From assembly GCF_023278365.1 (NCBI RefSeq), contig NZ_CP075338.1:2976001-3040000 (forward strand): a stretch of 64,000 bases of DNA, in the 5' to 3' direction. A program made the position numbers and the translations under genes. The notes under the pieces were generated by a model, which was given only the letters and a program-made list of their open reading frames with translations, had not been told where the DNA came from and ran no database searches. This stretch comes from Epilithonimonas zeae (GTDB lineage: Bacteria > Bacteroidota > Bacteroidia > Flavobacteriales > Weeksellaceae). How positions within the stretch are numbered: position 1 is the stretch's first letter; the number at the start of each line of letters is the position of its first letter. This document shows positions 8,219 through 16,557 of the stretch, piece after piece.

Positions 8219-9613
8219 CTATTTAAGACTTCCTACCATATCTTCTGGCTTAACCCACTCATCAAATTGTTCAGCAGTTAACAATCCAAGATTAATCGCT
8301 TCTTCTTTTAGAGTTGTTCCGTTTTTGTGAGCTGTTTTAGCAATCTTCGCCGCGTTTTCGTAACCGATGTGCGTATTCAACGCTGTTACGAGCATCAGAG
8401 ATTTGTCAACCAGTTCTTTGATTCTCGGCTCATTTGGCTCAATTCCAACAGCACAATGGTCATTGAAAGAAATCATCGCATCCGCTAACAATTGTGCAGA
8501 CTGAAGGAAGTTCGCAGCCATAACTGGCTTGAAAACATTCAGCTCATAATTTCCTTGAGTTCCTGCGAAAGAAATCGTTGTATCATTTCCAAGAACCTGA
8601 GCGCAAACCATTGTCAAGGCTTCGTTCTGTGTAGGATTTACTTTTCCTGGCATAATAGAAGAGCCTGGTTCATTTTCAGGAATAAAGATTTCTCCAATTC
8701 CCGAACGTGGGCCCGATGCCAATAATCTGATATCCTGAGCAATCTTGTAAAGCGAAACCGCCAATTGCTTCAGCGCACCGTGTGTTTCAACGATTCCGTC
8801 ATGCGCAGCCAAAGCTTCGAATTTATTCGGAGCTGTTACAAATGGCAAACCTGTAAAATCAGCAATATATTTTGCTACCAAAACGTCATAACCTTTTGGT
8901 GTATTTAATCCAGTTCCAACCGCAGTTCCACCAAGAGCCAATTCTTTCAAATGGTCAAGCGTATTGTTGATTGCTTTTTTAGCATAATCCAACTGCGCTA
9001 CATAACCCGAAAATTCTTGTCCCAAAGTTAAAGGCGTTGCATCCATCAGGTGTGTTCTTCCGATTTTTACAATATTCTGATATTTTTTTGCTTTTTCGTC
9101 CAGCGTATTTCTCAGTTTATCCAGAGCTGGCAAAGTCGCTTTTACCACTTTAGTATAAGCTGCGATGTGCATTGCTGTTGGATAAGTATCGTTGGAAGAC
9201 TGGGATTTGTTCACGTCATCATTCGGATGCACTTCGGTTTTTTCGCCCAATTGTCCGCCACTGTTCACGTGAGATTTGTTCGCAACTACCTCGTTCACGT
9301 TCATATTAGATTGCGTTCCCGAGCCGGTTTGCCAGATTACCAATGGAAATTGGTCATACAATTCTCCGGCAAGAATCTCATCACAAACTTTCCCGATAGC
9401 ATCTCTTTTTTCATTAGAAAGAACGCCTAATTCCGCATTGGTATAGGCCGCCGCTTTTTTTAGGTAAGCAAATGCATCGATGATTTCGCGCGGCATACTT
9501 CCTTCCGGACCAATTTTGAAATTATTTCTGGAACGCTCCGTTTGCGCACCCCAAAATTTATCAGCAGGCACTTGCACTTCGCCCATCGTGTCTTTTTCGA
9601 TTCTGAAACTCAT
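8219..9613 (-). CDS. fumC: Class II fumarate hydratase
   Basis: A 464-residue cytosolic enzyme of the TCA cycle that interconverts fumarate and L-malate without an iron-sulfur cluster. The superfamily signature [11 protein letters not shown] is at 317-327 with the catalytic Ser in the SS-loop, the catalytic His at 188 ([16 protein letters not shown]), and the substrate-site [14 protein letters not shown] near 96-110. The start chosen is ATG at 9613 ([14 protein letters not shown]), which fits the family. The frame stays open for 33 codons further upstream, but those codons lie in a dispersed repeat (9636-9722) and do not look like fumarase. Confidence 0.96.
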   Translation of the reverse strand: MSFRIEKDTMGEVQVPADKFWGAQTERSRNNFKIGPEGSMPREIIDAFAYLKKAAAYTNAELGVLSNEKRDAIGKVCDEILAGELYDQFPLVIWQTGSGTQSNMNVNEVVANKSHVNSGGQLGEKTEVHPNDDVNKSQSSNDTYPTAMHIAAYTKVVKATLPALDKLRNTLDEKAKKYQNIVKIGRTHLMDATPLTLGQEFSGYVAQLDYAKKAINNTLDHLKELALGGTAVGTGLNTPKGYDVLVAKYIADFTGLPFVTAPNKFEALAAHDGIVETHGALKQLAVSLYKIAQDIRLLASGPRSGIGEIFIPENEPGSSIMPGKVNPTQNEALTMVCAQVLGNDTTISFAGTQGNYELNVFKPVMAANFLQSAQLLADAMISFNDHCAVGIEPNEPRIKELVDKSLMLVTALNTHIGYENAAKIAKTAHKNGTTLKEEAINLGLLTAEQFDEWVKPEDMVGSLK

Positions 9614-9635
9614 TATATTTGATTTAAATTTATTA

Positions 9636-9722
9636 GAAGCTGTTTCCCGCTTTCCGCTCATACTCCTCACGCCAAAGCTTTTCCAAGGCTTGTTGCGGGG
9701 TAACCGCTGCAATCGGGGCTAG
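9636..9722. repeat. Dispersed repeat family B, copy 1
   Basis: The 87-bp element begins GAAGCTGTTTCCCGCTTTCCG and ends CGCTGCAATCGGGGCTAG. A second copy at 32072-32175 shares both ends almost exactly but has an unrelated middle. In this copy the middle holds an imperfect palindrome around CAAAGCTTTTCCAAGGCTTG. It sits directly upstream of fumC. Confidence 0.7.
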
Positions 9723-9860
9723 TTGATAAAGACTGTTTTATAAACTTTTTCAACCAACTTTTCATTGATTTTTATAACCTTACGAAAATACTAAAAACTA
9801 AAAGTTCAGCAAAATGAAAAAAATCAATCTAGAAATTTTGTGAAATAGAATAAAAACGTC

Positions 9861-9868
9861 TATTTTTG
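9861..9868 (+). promoter_or_regulatory. -7 box of small membrane protein gene
   Basis: TATTTTTG matches TAnnTTTG and ends 18 bp before the chosen ATG. A longer reading of this gene from TTG at 9866 would start inside the box, which argues for the later ATG. Confidence 0.55.
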
Positions 9869-9886
9869 CTCAAAATATATAGCATT

Positions 9887-10162
9887 ATGATGTTATCAGC
9901 TTTTTGGCCGTTTTACCAATTTCTTTGGACCGTTTATTTCTTCACAATGATGATTTGTGGATTCTGGTGTATTTTGATGTTCTTCGGATTTATCGTACCA
10001 CTTTGGTTAACAGAGGGTGTTGCAGAATACTTCGGGAAAATCAACAAGAACTTTGACCCAGAAAAAATCAGATACAAAAAATTGTATGAGCAAGAAGGAG
10101 TAGAAGTTATCTACCAAAGACCTGCAGGAGAAAAACCAGTTTCTCACGGTCATCACCATTAA
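9887..10162 (+). CDS. Small membrane protein of unknown function
   Basis: A 91-residue protein with two closely packed hydrophobic segments (about residues 3-45, rich in Phe, Trp and Met), then a soluble charged tail ending in SHGHHH. The His-rich end could bind metal, but there is no direct support. The start was set at ATG 9887 (MMLSAFWPFYQF) because the TATTTTTG promoter box lies just upstream. A terminator follows at 10217-10242, so it appears to be a single-gene unit. I do not recognise the family. Confidence 0.7.
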   Translation: MMLSAFWPFYQFLWTVYFFTMMICGFWCILMFFGFIVPLWLTEGVAEYFGKINKNFDPEKIRYKKLYEQEGVEVIYQRPAGEKPVSHGHHH

Positions 10163-10216
10163 TTTGGCAATTTTCTTTTCGTGAGAGATTGCACTCAAAG
10201 CGAAACAATATATAAT

Positions 10217-10242
10217 AAATCCATTCTTTCGAGAGTGGATTT
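10217..10242 (+). terminator. Rho-independent terminator
   Basis: An 11-bp stem (AAATCCATTCT with AGAGTGGATTT, one G-U pair) closes a TTCG tetraloop and is followed by TTAGTTTT. It ends the small membrane protein gene. Confidence 0.7.
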
Positions 10243-10250
10243 TTAGTTTT

Positions 10251-10286
10251 AAACCACAAAGGCACAAAGGGTTTCACAAAGAATAC
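10251..10286. repeat. CTTTGTG-type repeat, inverted partial copy
   Basis: AACCACAAAGGCACAAAGGG followed by TTTCACAAAGAATAC is, read on the other strand, a run of CTTTGTG units like those at 6226-6290 and 61349-61410. The rest of the 10163-10404 gap shows only the terminator and the prfA promoter. Confidence 0.4.
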
Positions 10287-10379
10287 AATTAAATTAATAA
10301 TAATAGAGTCCTTTTGGTAAATATAATTTGGAAACTTCTGACATCTATCTTCCTGCTTCCAACTTAAAACTTAAATCAT

Positions 10380-10387
10380 TATCTTTG
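10380..10387 (+). promoter_or_regulatory. -7 box of prfA
   Basis: TATCTTTG fits TAnnTTTG and ends 17 bp before the prfA ATG. No good -33 TTG at standard spacing. Confidence 0.55.
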
Positions 10388-10404
10388 CAAACTAAAATTT
10401 ACCT

Positions 10405-11493
10405 ATGTCTAAGTCATTAATTCCGAAACTGGAAGCGATAAAACAACGATATAACGAGGTCGCAGATCTTATCATCCAACCGGATGTGATTTCTGACCAA
10501 AAAAAATACTCTACACTCAACAAAGAATACAGCGATTTGGGAAAAATCGTGAAAGTTTTTGATGAATATAAAAACGCGCTAGATACAATCACTGAATCTG
10601 ACGAAATCATTGCAGATGGTTCTGATAAAGAATTCGTGGAAATGGCGAAGGAGGAAAAATATCAAGCTATGGACAAACTTCCTGCTTTTGAGGAAGAATT
10701 GAAATACCTTCTAATTCCAAAAGACCCTGCTGATGATAAGAATATCATTCTGGAAATGCGTTCCGGAACTGGTGGTGATGAAGCGGCTATTTTTGTGGAG
10801 GATATGTACAGAATGTATACGATGTATTTCAAAACAAAAGGCTGGAAGCACGAGGTTACCGATTCTAGTGAAGCTTCAAAAGGCTACAAAGAATTGATTA
10901 TGAAAGTCCAAGGCGAAAGCGTGTACGGAATTATGAAATTTGAATCTGGTGTTCACCGTGTGCAGCGTGTTCCCGAGACAGAATCTCAGGGTCGTGTCCA
11001 TACTTCTGCAATTACGATTGCGGTTTTGCCAGAAGCTGAAGAAGTGGATGTTGAAATCAATCCTGCTGATATAGAGATGCAGACTTCCCGTTCCGGAGGT
11101 GCTGGTGGACAAAACGTGAACAAAGTTGAAACGAAAGTTCAGTTAACACACAAGCCGTCAGGATTGGTTGTGGTTTGTCAGCAAGCACGTTCTCAGCTGG
11201 CTAACAGGGAATTAGCTATGGAAATGTTGAGAGCGAAATTGTATGATATCAAACTTCAGGAAGTTGTAGGTGATATTGCCGCACAAAGAAAAACAATGGT
11301 TTCTACAGGTGACCGTTCTGCAAAAATCAAAACTTATAATTATCCACAAGGAAGAGTTACTGACCATAGAATCAATAAATCTATGTATAATCTGGATGCT
11401 TATATGAACGGCGATATCCAGGAAATGATGGATGCTGTGATAATGGCAGAAAATGCTGAAAAGTTGAAAGGTGAAGAAGAGGGAATTGCCTGA
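10405..11493 (+). CDS. prfA: Peptide chain release factor 1
   Basis: A 362-residue class I release factor that ends translation at UAA and UAG. The codon-recognition tripeptide of RF1 type, PxT, appears as PET at 190-192 ([14 protein letters not shown]). The GGQ catalytic motif is at 234-236 ([16 protein letters not shown]), whose Gln is normally methylated by PrmC. Length is typical. It has its own promoter box and terminator, and there is no hemA or prmC neighbour as in enterobacteria. Confidence 0.96.
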   Translation: MSKSLIPKLEAIKQRYNEVADLIIQPDVISDQKKYSTLNKEYSDLGKIVKVFDEYKNALDTITESDEIIADGSDKEFVEMAKEEKYQAMDKLPAFEEELKYLLIPKDPADDKNIILEMRSGTGGDEAAIFVEDMYRMYTMYFKTKGWKHEVTDSSEASKGYKELIMKVQGESVYGIMKFESGVHRVQRVPETESQGRVHTSAITIAVLPEAEEVDVEINPADIEMQTSRSGGAGGQNVNKVETKVQLTHKPSGLVVVCQQARSQLANRELAMEMLRAKLYDIKLQEVVGDIAAQRKTMVSTGDRSAKIKTYNYPQGRVTDHRINKSMYNLDAYMNGDIQEMMDAVIMAENAEKLKGEEEGIA

Positions 11494-11580
11494 TAGAAGT
11501 TAGAGGTGAAAAGTTAGATGTTAGAAATCTTTCTAATTGATGTATATTTTAATATTCTAATGTTCAAATTATAATATAGA

Positions 11581-11603
11581 GCTCAATGGAATTTTCATTG
11601 GGC
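11581..11603 (+). terminator. Rho-independent terminator of prfA
   Basis: An 8-bp stem (GCTCAATG with CATTGGGC, one G-U pair) with a 7-base loop is followed by TTTTATTTTGTTTT. It ends 2 bp before the stop codon of the convergent lipoprotein gene. Confidence 0.7.
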
Positions 11604-11605
11604 TT

Positions 11606-12031
11606 TTATTTTGTTTTATCGATTCCTCTTAGTCCGTTAAACTTGACTCCGTATTTCCAATTGCAATAAGCGAAGAATTGGTACAATCTGTATTCGAAAT
11701 CGAAACCATAATTTTCTTTTTGGTCGTAATCTATAGCGACTTCATAAAAGTTAGGGTTGACTGCTGAATAGAATCGATTGTTCCATTCGGTAACAAGAAT
11801 TTGATTTCGAGATTTCAAGCTACTTTCTGTGAACATTGATTTTGGTTGAGCTCTTGTCGCTACAAAATTCTCATATTCCGCATCAAAAACGGTGACTTCC
11901 CATTCGTCTGCAGAATCGGTCTTTTTATGGGCTGATAAAGAATGATTTTGATTTTCAGGTAATGGTTTTAAAGTTGTGGAGCAAGACCAAACAAATCCTG
12001 AAATAATTAATAGGGCGATAAGGTTTTTCAT
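11606..12031 (-). CDS. Putative lipoprotein, DUF6146-like
   Basis: A 141-residue protein with a lipoprotein signal peptide (MKNLIALLIISGFVWSC, lipobox Cys 17). The mature part holds EWEVTVFDAEYENFVAT, a basic patch with NQILVTEWNNRFYS, and ends in an aromatic segment (GFDFEYRLYQFFAYCNWKYG). It looks like the flavobacterial family called DUF6146, by memory of pattern only. The frame is open for 66 codons upstream, but those codons read through a dispersed repeat (12074-12177), so ATG 12031 with its signal peptide was chosen. Function unknown; likely anchored in a membrane facing the periplasm. Confidence 0.7.
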   Translation of the reverse strand: MKNLIALLIISGFVWSCSTTLKPLPENQNHSLSAHKKTDSADEWEVTVFDAEYENFVATRAQPKSMFTESSLKSRNQILVTEWNNRFYSAVNPNFYEVAIDYDQKENYGFDFEYRLYQFFAYCNWKYGVKFNGLRGIDKTK

Positions 12032-12073
12032 TTTAAATGATTTCTTTAAAGTTATGACTAATTTTATTACCAG

Positions 12074-12177
12074 TGAATTGCTCGCAGCGCGAGCAGAGTG
12101 GAGCTCATTTTTATTTGGACAAAGCTTTGGTAAAAAATAGCGGGAACGGAGCGCGGATAAAGCTTCCCAAATAATTT
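12074..12177. repeat. Dispersed repeat family A, copy 1
   Basis: The element reads GTGAATTGCTCGCAGCGCGA, then AGAGTGGAGCTC, a variable core, then AGCGGGAACGGAGCGCGGAT, AAAGCTTCCCAAATAATTTG. It shares these ends with the copy at 20441-20557. The core here is a near palindrome: ATTTTTA and TAAAAAAT around the perfect CAAAGCTTTG. It lies upstream of the lipoprotein gene. Confidence 0.75.
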
Positions 12178-12192
12178 GATTCTTAAAATAAA

Positions 12193-12220
12193 AAACCGTT
12201 CCAAATATTTGAAACGGTTT
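12193..12220 (-). terminator. Rho-independent terminator of the nuclease gene
   Basis: Stem AAACCGTT with AACGGTTT, extended by an AT-rich inner helix with one mismatch. It is followed on the minus strand by a T-run (TTTTTTATTTT) and lies 20 bp past the nuclease stop. Confidence 0.75.
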
Positions 12221-12240
12221 GTATAGCAATTAAGATTTAA

Positions 12241-13446
12241 TTAAGGATTTGGATCTTTCTGTAAGATAACGAATGCCGGGAAGTGGTCGGAATAACCTCC
12301 TGTAAATTTGTCTCCTGACCAGGATCTGAACGGATAACCTTTGTAACTTCCTTCTTTGGTAATCAAATAATCGGGAGCAAAAATCTCTGCTTTGAAAATG
12401 GTGTAATCTTTTTTCAACTCGTTGTTAGGTGAATGAAGATTAGAAGAAACGATGATCTGATCAAACAAGTTAGGTGCGTCTTGATAAGCTAAAGACGCAA
12501 CCCCTTTCTTATATAAAGGATACATCAAATTGAGATAAGGTGATGTCTCAGATAGATCTTTAGGGTTTCCTACTGCCTTGAAACCATTTTTCAAACTTGA
12601 ACTTACAGGATCGTCATTGAAATCTCCCATAGCAAATAGTTTTGTTGATGGATCTAAAGCTCTTATGCTGTCCATCTGTTGCCTTAGAACCATTGCAGCT
12701 GCATTACGTTTAGGAAGAGACGCTGCTTCTCCACCTCTTCTTGATGGCCAGTGATTTAGGAAAAATGCAACTTTCTCATTGTCTAAGAAACCTGTTAATA
12801 CCAAAATGTCTCTGGTGTATTCTCTTTTTCCTCCATCACCAAAGATTTTAACTTCTTTTTTCCAAGATTTAGATGGTGTGAATCTTCTTTTCTGATATAT
12901 GAAAGCAATGTCAATACCTCTATAATCATAAGAGTTATAATGTACAACACCGTAATCATACTTTGCAATAGCTGGTTCTTTTACAAGATCTTCCACCACC
13001 TGACGGTTTTCTACTTCCAAAAGACCTACAACAACTGGAGCGGTTCCTGTATAGGATTTCCCCATTTCAGAAATTACTTTTGCTTCGTTTGCTAATTTTT
13101 GCTTGTATACACTATAGGTATAGTTTTTACCACTTTTAGGGGTGAACTCCTCGGAACCGCCTTGGATTCTTACCACTTTTTTACCTACAAGAGATTCATC
13201 ATTCCAAGGACCTTTATAGTCTTTTTCTGTAACTTCCAGATATTTTATAGAATCCAAAGGCACGCTTCTGTGAAATGCAGGATTGCTTCTGTCTTTTGTT
13301 CCGTCTATATAATCTGCAGAACGGACAGTATCCCAAAGGTTTTCAACGTTTAAGAATCCAACCGTTGCTGCACGAACTTGTCTTTTCTGCTGTGCAAATA
13401 ATAAGGAAATACTAAATATAGCTATTACGCTAAATAAATTTTTCAT
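12241..13446 (-). CDS. Secreted endonuclease/exonuclease/phosphatase-family protein
   Basis: A 401-residue protein with a signal peptide (MKNLFSVIAIFSISLLFAQ) followed by an EEP fold. Visible motifs are GFLNVENLWDTV near the start, VVVGLLEVENRQVVEDL carrying the metal-binding Glu, LNHWPSRRGG with the catalytic-type His, FAMGDFNDDP with the Asp-Asn pair, and the terminal SDHFPAFVIL. These are metal-dependent nucleases or phosphodiesterases. Export suggests use of extracellular DNA, RNA or phosphodiesters. It is divergent from a TonB receptor plus DUF5689-type lipoprotein pair, which may take up the products. ATG 13446 was chosen over an upstream in-frame ATG that would overlap the promoter box. 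Confidence 0.88.
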   Translation of the reverse strand: MKNLFSVIAIFSISLLFAQQKRQVRAATVGFLNVENLWDTVRSADYIDGTKDRSNPAFHRSVPLDSIKYLEVTEKDYKGPWNDESLVGKKVVRIQGGSEEFTPKSGKNYTYSVYKQKLANEAKVISEMGKSYTGTAPVVVGLLEVENRQVVEDLVKEPAIAKYDYGVVHYNSYDYRGIDIAFIYQKRRFTPSKSWKKEVKIFGDGGKREYTRDILVLTGFLDNEKVAFFLNHWPSRRGGEAASLPKRNAAAMVLRQQMDSIRALDPSTKLFAMGDFNDDPVSSSLKNGFKAVGNPKDLSETSPYLNLMYPLYKKGVASLAYQDAPNLFDQIIVSSNLHSPNNELKKDYTIFKAEIFAPDYLITKEGSYKGYPFRSWSGDKFTGGYSDHFPAFVILQKDPNP

Positions 13447-13465
13447 AATAAAAAATGTAAGGCTA

Positions 13466-13494
13466 CAAAAGTAATTTTTTTTGGATTGTTGCAA
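13466..13494 (-). promoter_or_regulatory. Promoter of the secreted nuclease gene
   Basis: Minus-strand TACTTTTG (13466-13473) with a TTG (13492-13494) 18 bp upstream fits the Bacteroidota TTG-N17-23-TAnnTTTG pattern, one of the best matches in the window. Confidence 0.65.
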
Positions 13495-13599
13495 AATAAA
13501 AATTTAAAGTTTTTAAAAATTCATAATTATGTTTTAATTAATTGATAATTTGTTAAAATAAAAAAAATGTTAAAAAGTTTTAATTATCAAAAATTTATA

Positions 13600-13607
13600 T
13601 ACATTTG
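13600..13607 (+). promoter_or_regulatory. -7 box of the TonB receptor operon
   Basis: TACATTTG fits TAnnTTTG. The ATG is 60 bp downstream, leaving room for a 5' leader that holds CCGTGCATAACGG, a small inverted repeat (CCGT/ACGG). A clear -33 TTG is missing. Confidence 0.5.
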
Positions 13608-13667
13608 CCTTCCGTGCATAACGGACTGTATATTAGAAAAAAAGAGCAAACAAAACCTAATTGATTT

Positions 13668-16547
13668 ATGATTAAAAAATTATCATTAATCTCCTTGTTT
13701 ACAATGCTTCCGGCATCATTTTACTTTGCACAGACTACGGTTTTTGCATACCTAAAAGATGCTGATGGGAAACCAGTAGAAAAAGCAAGAGTAGATCTAA
13801 AAGGAGAAGGTAATGATGTTACGGCAGACAAAATTGGTTATTTCCAATTTGTAGATTTGAAGACCGGACATTATCAAATTGTGGTATCAAAGCCAAATTT
13901 CGAGACAAAAACTTTGGAATTTGACATTACTACAGAAAAGAGGAAAGACTTAGGGGTAATTACCCTTTACTCCACGTTGACAGGAGCAGATCAGGGGCTT
14001 GCAATCCTTGATACTGGAGACGATGAAAATAGCGGACAGTCTTCTACTGTTGGATTATTGCAATCTTCTCAAGATGTTTTTAATAGAATCGCGAGTTTCG
14101 ACTTGGGAGCTTATTGGTTCAGACCAAGGGGGGTTGATGGAAGAACTTCCGAAAATATGTTGAATGGTGTGTCAATGGTAAAATCTGATAATGGTAATGT
14201 TGATTTCTCAAATTGGGGAGGTCTTAATGAGATTGTTAGATATCCGGAAATCGCTGCTAATCATTCTCCTTCTGAATATGCATTTGGTGGAGCAACTGGT
14301 GTTATCTACAAAAATACCAGAGCCAGCGAGTATCGAAAAGGCTTTCAAGCTGTTTATTCTATTACAAACAGAAATTATAGACAAAGAGTTTCTTTGAGAT
14401 ATTCTTCTGGAATGTCAAAAAGTGGATGGGCCTTCACGTTAATGGGAGCTAAAAGATGGGCTGAAGAAGGGATCCAAGAAGGAACTTTCTATGATGCTTA
14501 TGGTACTTATCTAGGTGTTGAGAAAAAATTTAGCGATAGTCACACAATGACTTTCAATGCATTTGCTTCTCCATATAGAAGATCTACAGCGAGCCCAAGT
14601 ACTCAGGAAGTTTATGATTACAGAGGCGTACATTATAACTCCTATTGGGGTTGGCAAGATGGAGAGAAGAGAAGTGAAAGAGTAAGAAAAGGTTTCCAGC
14701 CAGTTTTCCAATTACAGGATTTCTGGAAAATCAATAAGAAATCAAACTTATGGACATCATTGTCTTATCAGTTTGGAAAAGATAAAGGATCTAGATTAGA
14801 TTGGCAAAGTGTACCAAACCCCTCTCCTACATATTATAGAAATCTACCAAGTTATTTTGGATCATTGAACGAAGATGCTTTTGTTTGGGATCCTAGTTCG
14901 GGAAATTATTTAGCAGCAGGTGATGCATATCAGGCATCTCGTACTGCTTGGCAAAATGGCGATCCGAATGTAACTCAGATCAATTGGAACAGATTGTATG
15001 CTGCCAACATGGCGCAATCTCCTGTAACACAATATGGTGTAACTGGTAAAAGAGCGTTGTATTATTTGGTAAACGATGTAAGTGATGATAAAATCTGGAA
15101 TGCTGCAACGCATTATACTTACAATTTTACGGATAAAACAAAATTTATGTTGAACGTTTCTTATCAGAACTACAGATCAGAGCTTTATAGAGAAGTTAAT
15201 GATTTGTTAGGAGCTGATTTTGTATTCAATAAAGATCCGTTTGCGGCAACTAATAATCCTGGAACTTCTGCTTTATATAATGAAGGAGAAACAGATGTTG
15301 CTAAAAAAGTTGGAGATAGATTGCTTTATAACTATATCTTCAGAAGACAGGAGGTAAAGGTAAATCCAGGACTAAAATTTTCGGAAGGTAAATTTGATGT
15401 TTTTGTTTCAGCACTTGCTGGCTATTCAACGTCTAGCAGAGAAGGATTATTCAAACACTATCTTTATGCTGACTCTTTTGGTAAAAGTAAAGATTATGAC
15501 TTCTGGAACTTTGGTTTGAAGGGGCAAGTTATATATAAAATAGATGGAAGAAACTTCTTGGTGTATAACGGATCATTCTTTTCCCAGGCACCATATCTTG
15601 AAGATTTATTCATCAACCCAAGACTTAACTCTTCTGTTGCACCGAACATTAAAAATACAGTTATCAACGCTAATGATTTAAGTTATGTAATTAATTCTCC
15701 ATTGTTTAAAATAAGAGCATCAGTGTTTTTGATTGATACTCAGAATGAAACAAGTGTGCAGAGATTCTTTGCAGATGGTATCCAAATTGATAATTCTGCG
15801 AGTGGTGGAGCTACAGATACTAATACAGGAGGACAGTACATTCAGAGTGCTTTTGTAACTCAGGTAATGTCTAATGTAGAAAAAAGAAATATGGGTGCAG
15901 AACTAGGAGTTGACTTCAAGGTATTACCTACATTATCACTTCAAGGTGTAGCTAGTTATGGTGAATATACTTACCGCAACAACCCAGATGTTTATTTTGC
16001 TTCTGATGCGATTGGTGTTTTTGGAAATGGACAATCTTTTGTGCAGTTTGGTAAATCTGATCTTAAAAACTACAAACAAGGTGGAACGCCGCAAATGGCA
16101 TTTTCTGCTGGTTTCAGATATAATTCTCCAAAATACTGGTGGTTCGGTGCTAACTGGAATTATTTAGATAACAATTATTTAGATCCTTCTGCACTACTGA
16201 GGTCTCAAAGTTTTGTACAAAATAGTAATTCAGGAACACCATATGAAAATGCTACCCCAGAAGAACTTAGAAGATTACTAGCACCAAACAAATTACCTGC
16301 TGCTTATTTTATCAATGCAAACGTAGGTAAATCTTGGATGTTTGGTAAATATTATTTGTTAATCTCTGCATCTGTTAATAATATCTTTGATAATACTAAG
16401 TATATTACTGGAGGATTTGAGCAAACAAGAAATGTTAAATTTGATGGTTTCCAGGAAGATTTCAACAGAAGCCAGCAATTATTCGCCCCTAAATATTGGT
16501 ATACACAAGGGCGTTCTTATTTCGTTAATTTACAAGTTAGATTTTAA
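13668..16547 (+). CDS. TonB-dependent outer-membrane receptor with carboxypeptidase-regulatory-like domain
   Basis: A 959-residue outer-membrane protein. A signal peptide (residues 1-21, ending FYFAQ) is followed by a beta-sandwich carboxypeptidase-regulatory-like domain (about 22-105), a plug domain (about 125-230), and a long 22-strand-type barrel rich in aromatic residues that ends in the terminal VNLQVRF. It should import a substrate too large for porins using TonB energy. A DUF5689-like lipoprotein gene follows 10 bp later; a secreted nuclease is divergent. There is no SusD-like partner. The substrate is not known; nucleic-acid products are a possibility from context only. Confidence 0.92.
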   Translation: MIKKLSLISLFTMLPASFYFAQTTVFAYLKDADGKPVEKARVDLKGEGNDVTADKIGYFQFVDLKTGHYQIVVSKPNFETKTLEFDITTEKRKDLGVITLYSTLTGADQGLAILDTGDDENSGQSSTVGLLQSSQDVFNRIASFDLGAYWFRPRGVDGRTSENMLNGVSMVKSDNGNVDFSNWGGLNEIVRYPEIAANHSPSEYAFGGATGVIYKNTRASEYRKGFQAVYSITNRNYRQRVSLRYSSGMSKSGWAFTLMGAKRWAEEGIQEGTFYDAYGTYLGVEKKFSDSHTMTFNAFASPYRRSTASPSTQEVYDYRGVHYNSYWGWQDGEKRSERVRKGFQPVFQLQDFWKINKKSNLWTSLSYQFGKDKGSRLDWQSVPNPSPTYYRNLPSYFGSLNEDAFVWDPSSGNYLAAGDAYQASRTAWQNGDPNVTQINWNRLYAANMAQSPVTQYGVTGKRALYYLVNDVSDDKIWNAATHYTYNFTDKTKFMLNVSYQNYRSELYREVNDLLGADFVFNKDPFAATNNPGTSALYNEGETDVAKKVGDRLLYNYIFRRQEVKVNPGLKFSEGKFDVFVSALAGYSTSSREGLFKHYLYADSFGKSKDYDFWNFGLKGQVIYKIDGRNFLVYNGSFFSQAPYLEDLFINPRLNSSVAPNIKNTVINANDLSYVINSPLFKIRASVFLIDTQNETSVQRFFADGIQIDNSASGGATDTNTGGQYIQSAFVTQVMSNVEKRNMGAELGVDFKVLPTLSLQGVASYGEYTYRNNPDVYFASDAIGVFGNGQSFVQFGKSDLKNYKQGGTPQMAFSAGFRYNSPKYWWFGANWNYLDNNYLDPSALLRSQSFVQNSNSGTPYENATPEELRRLLAPNKLPAAYFINANVGKSWMFGKYYLLISASVNNIFDNTKYITGGFEQTRNVKFDGFQEDFNRSQQLFAPKYWYTQGRSYFVNLQVRF

Positions 16548-16557
16548 AATTATAATA

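Noticed and set aside
9050-9430. 126-codon frame on the plus strand within fumC
   Set aside because: Antisense shadow of a conserved gene, Cys/His/Phe-rich composition, no start signal.
9614-9712. 33-codon N-terminal extension of fumC
   Set aside because: The extension reads through repeat family B and gives a sequence unlike fumarase; ATG 9613 matches the family start.
12032-12229. 66-codon N-terminal extension of the lipoprotein at 11606-12031
   Set aside because: It reads through repeat family A and hides the clear lipoprotein signal peptide.
16387-16557. Longer start of the DUF5689-like gene within the TonB receptor gene
   Set aside because: Overlap of 160 bp and loss of the lipoprotein signal; ATG 16558 fits better.
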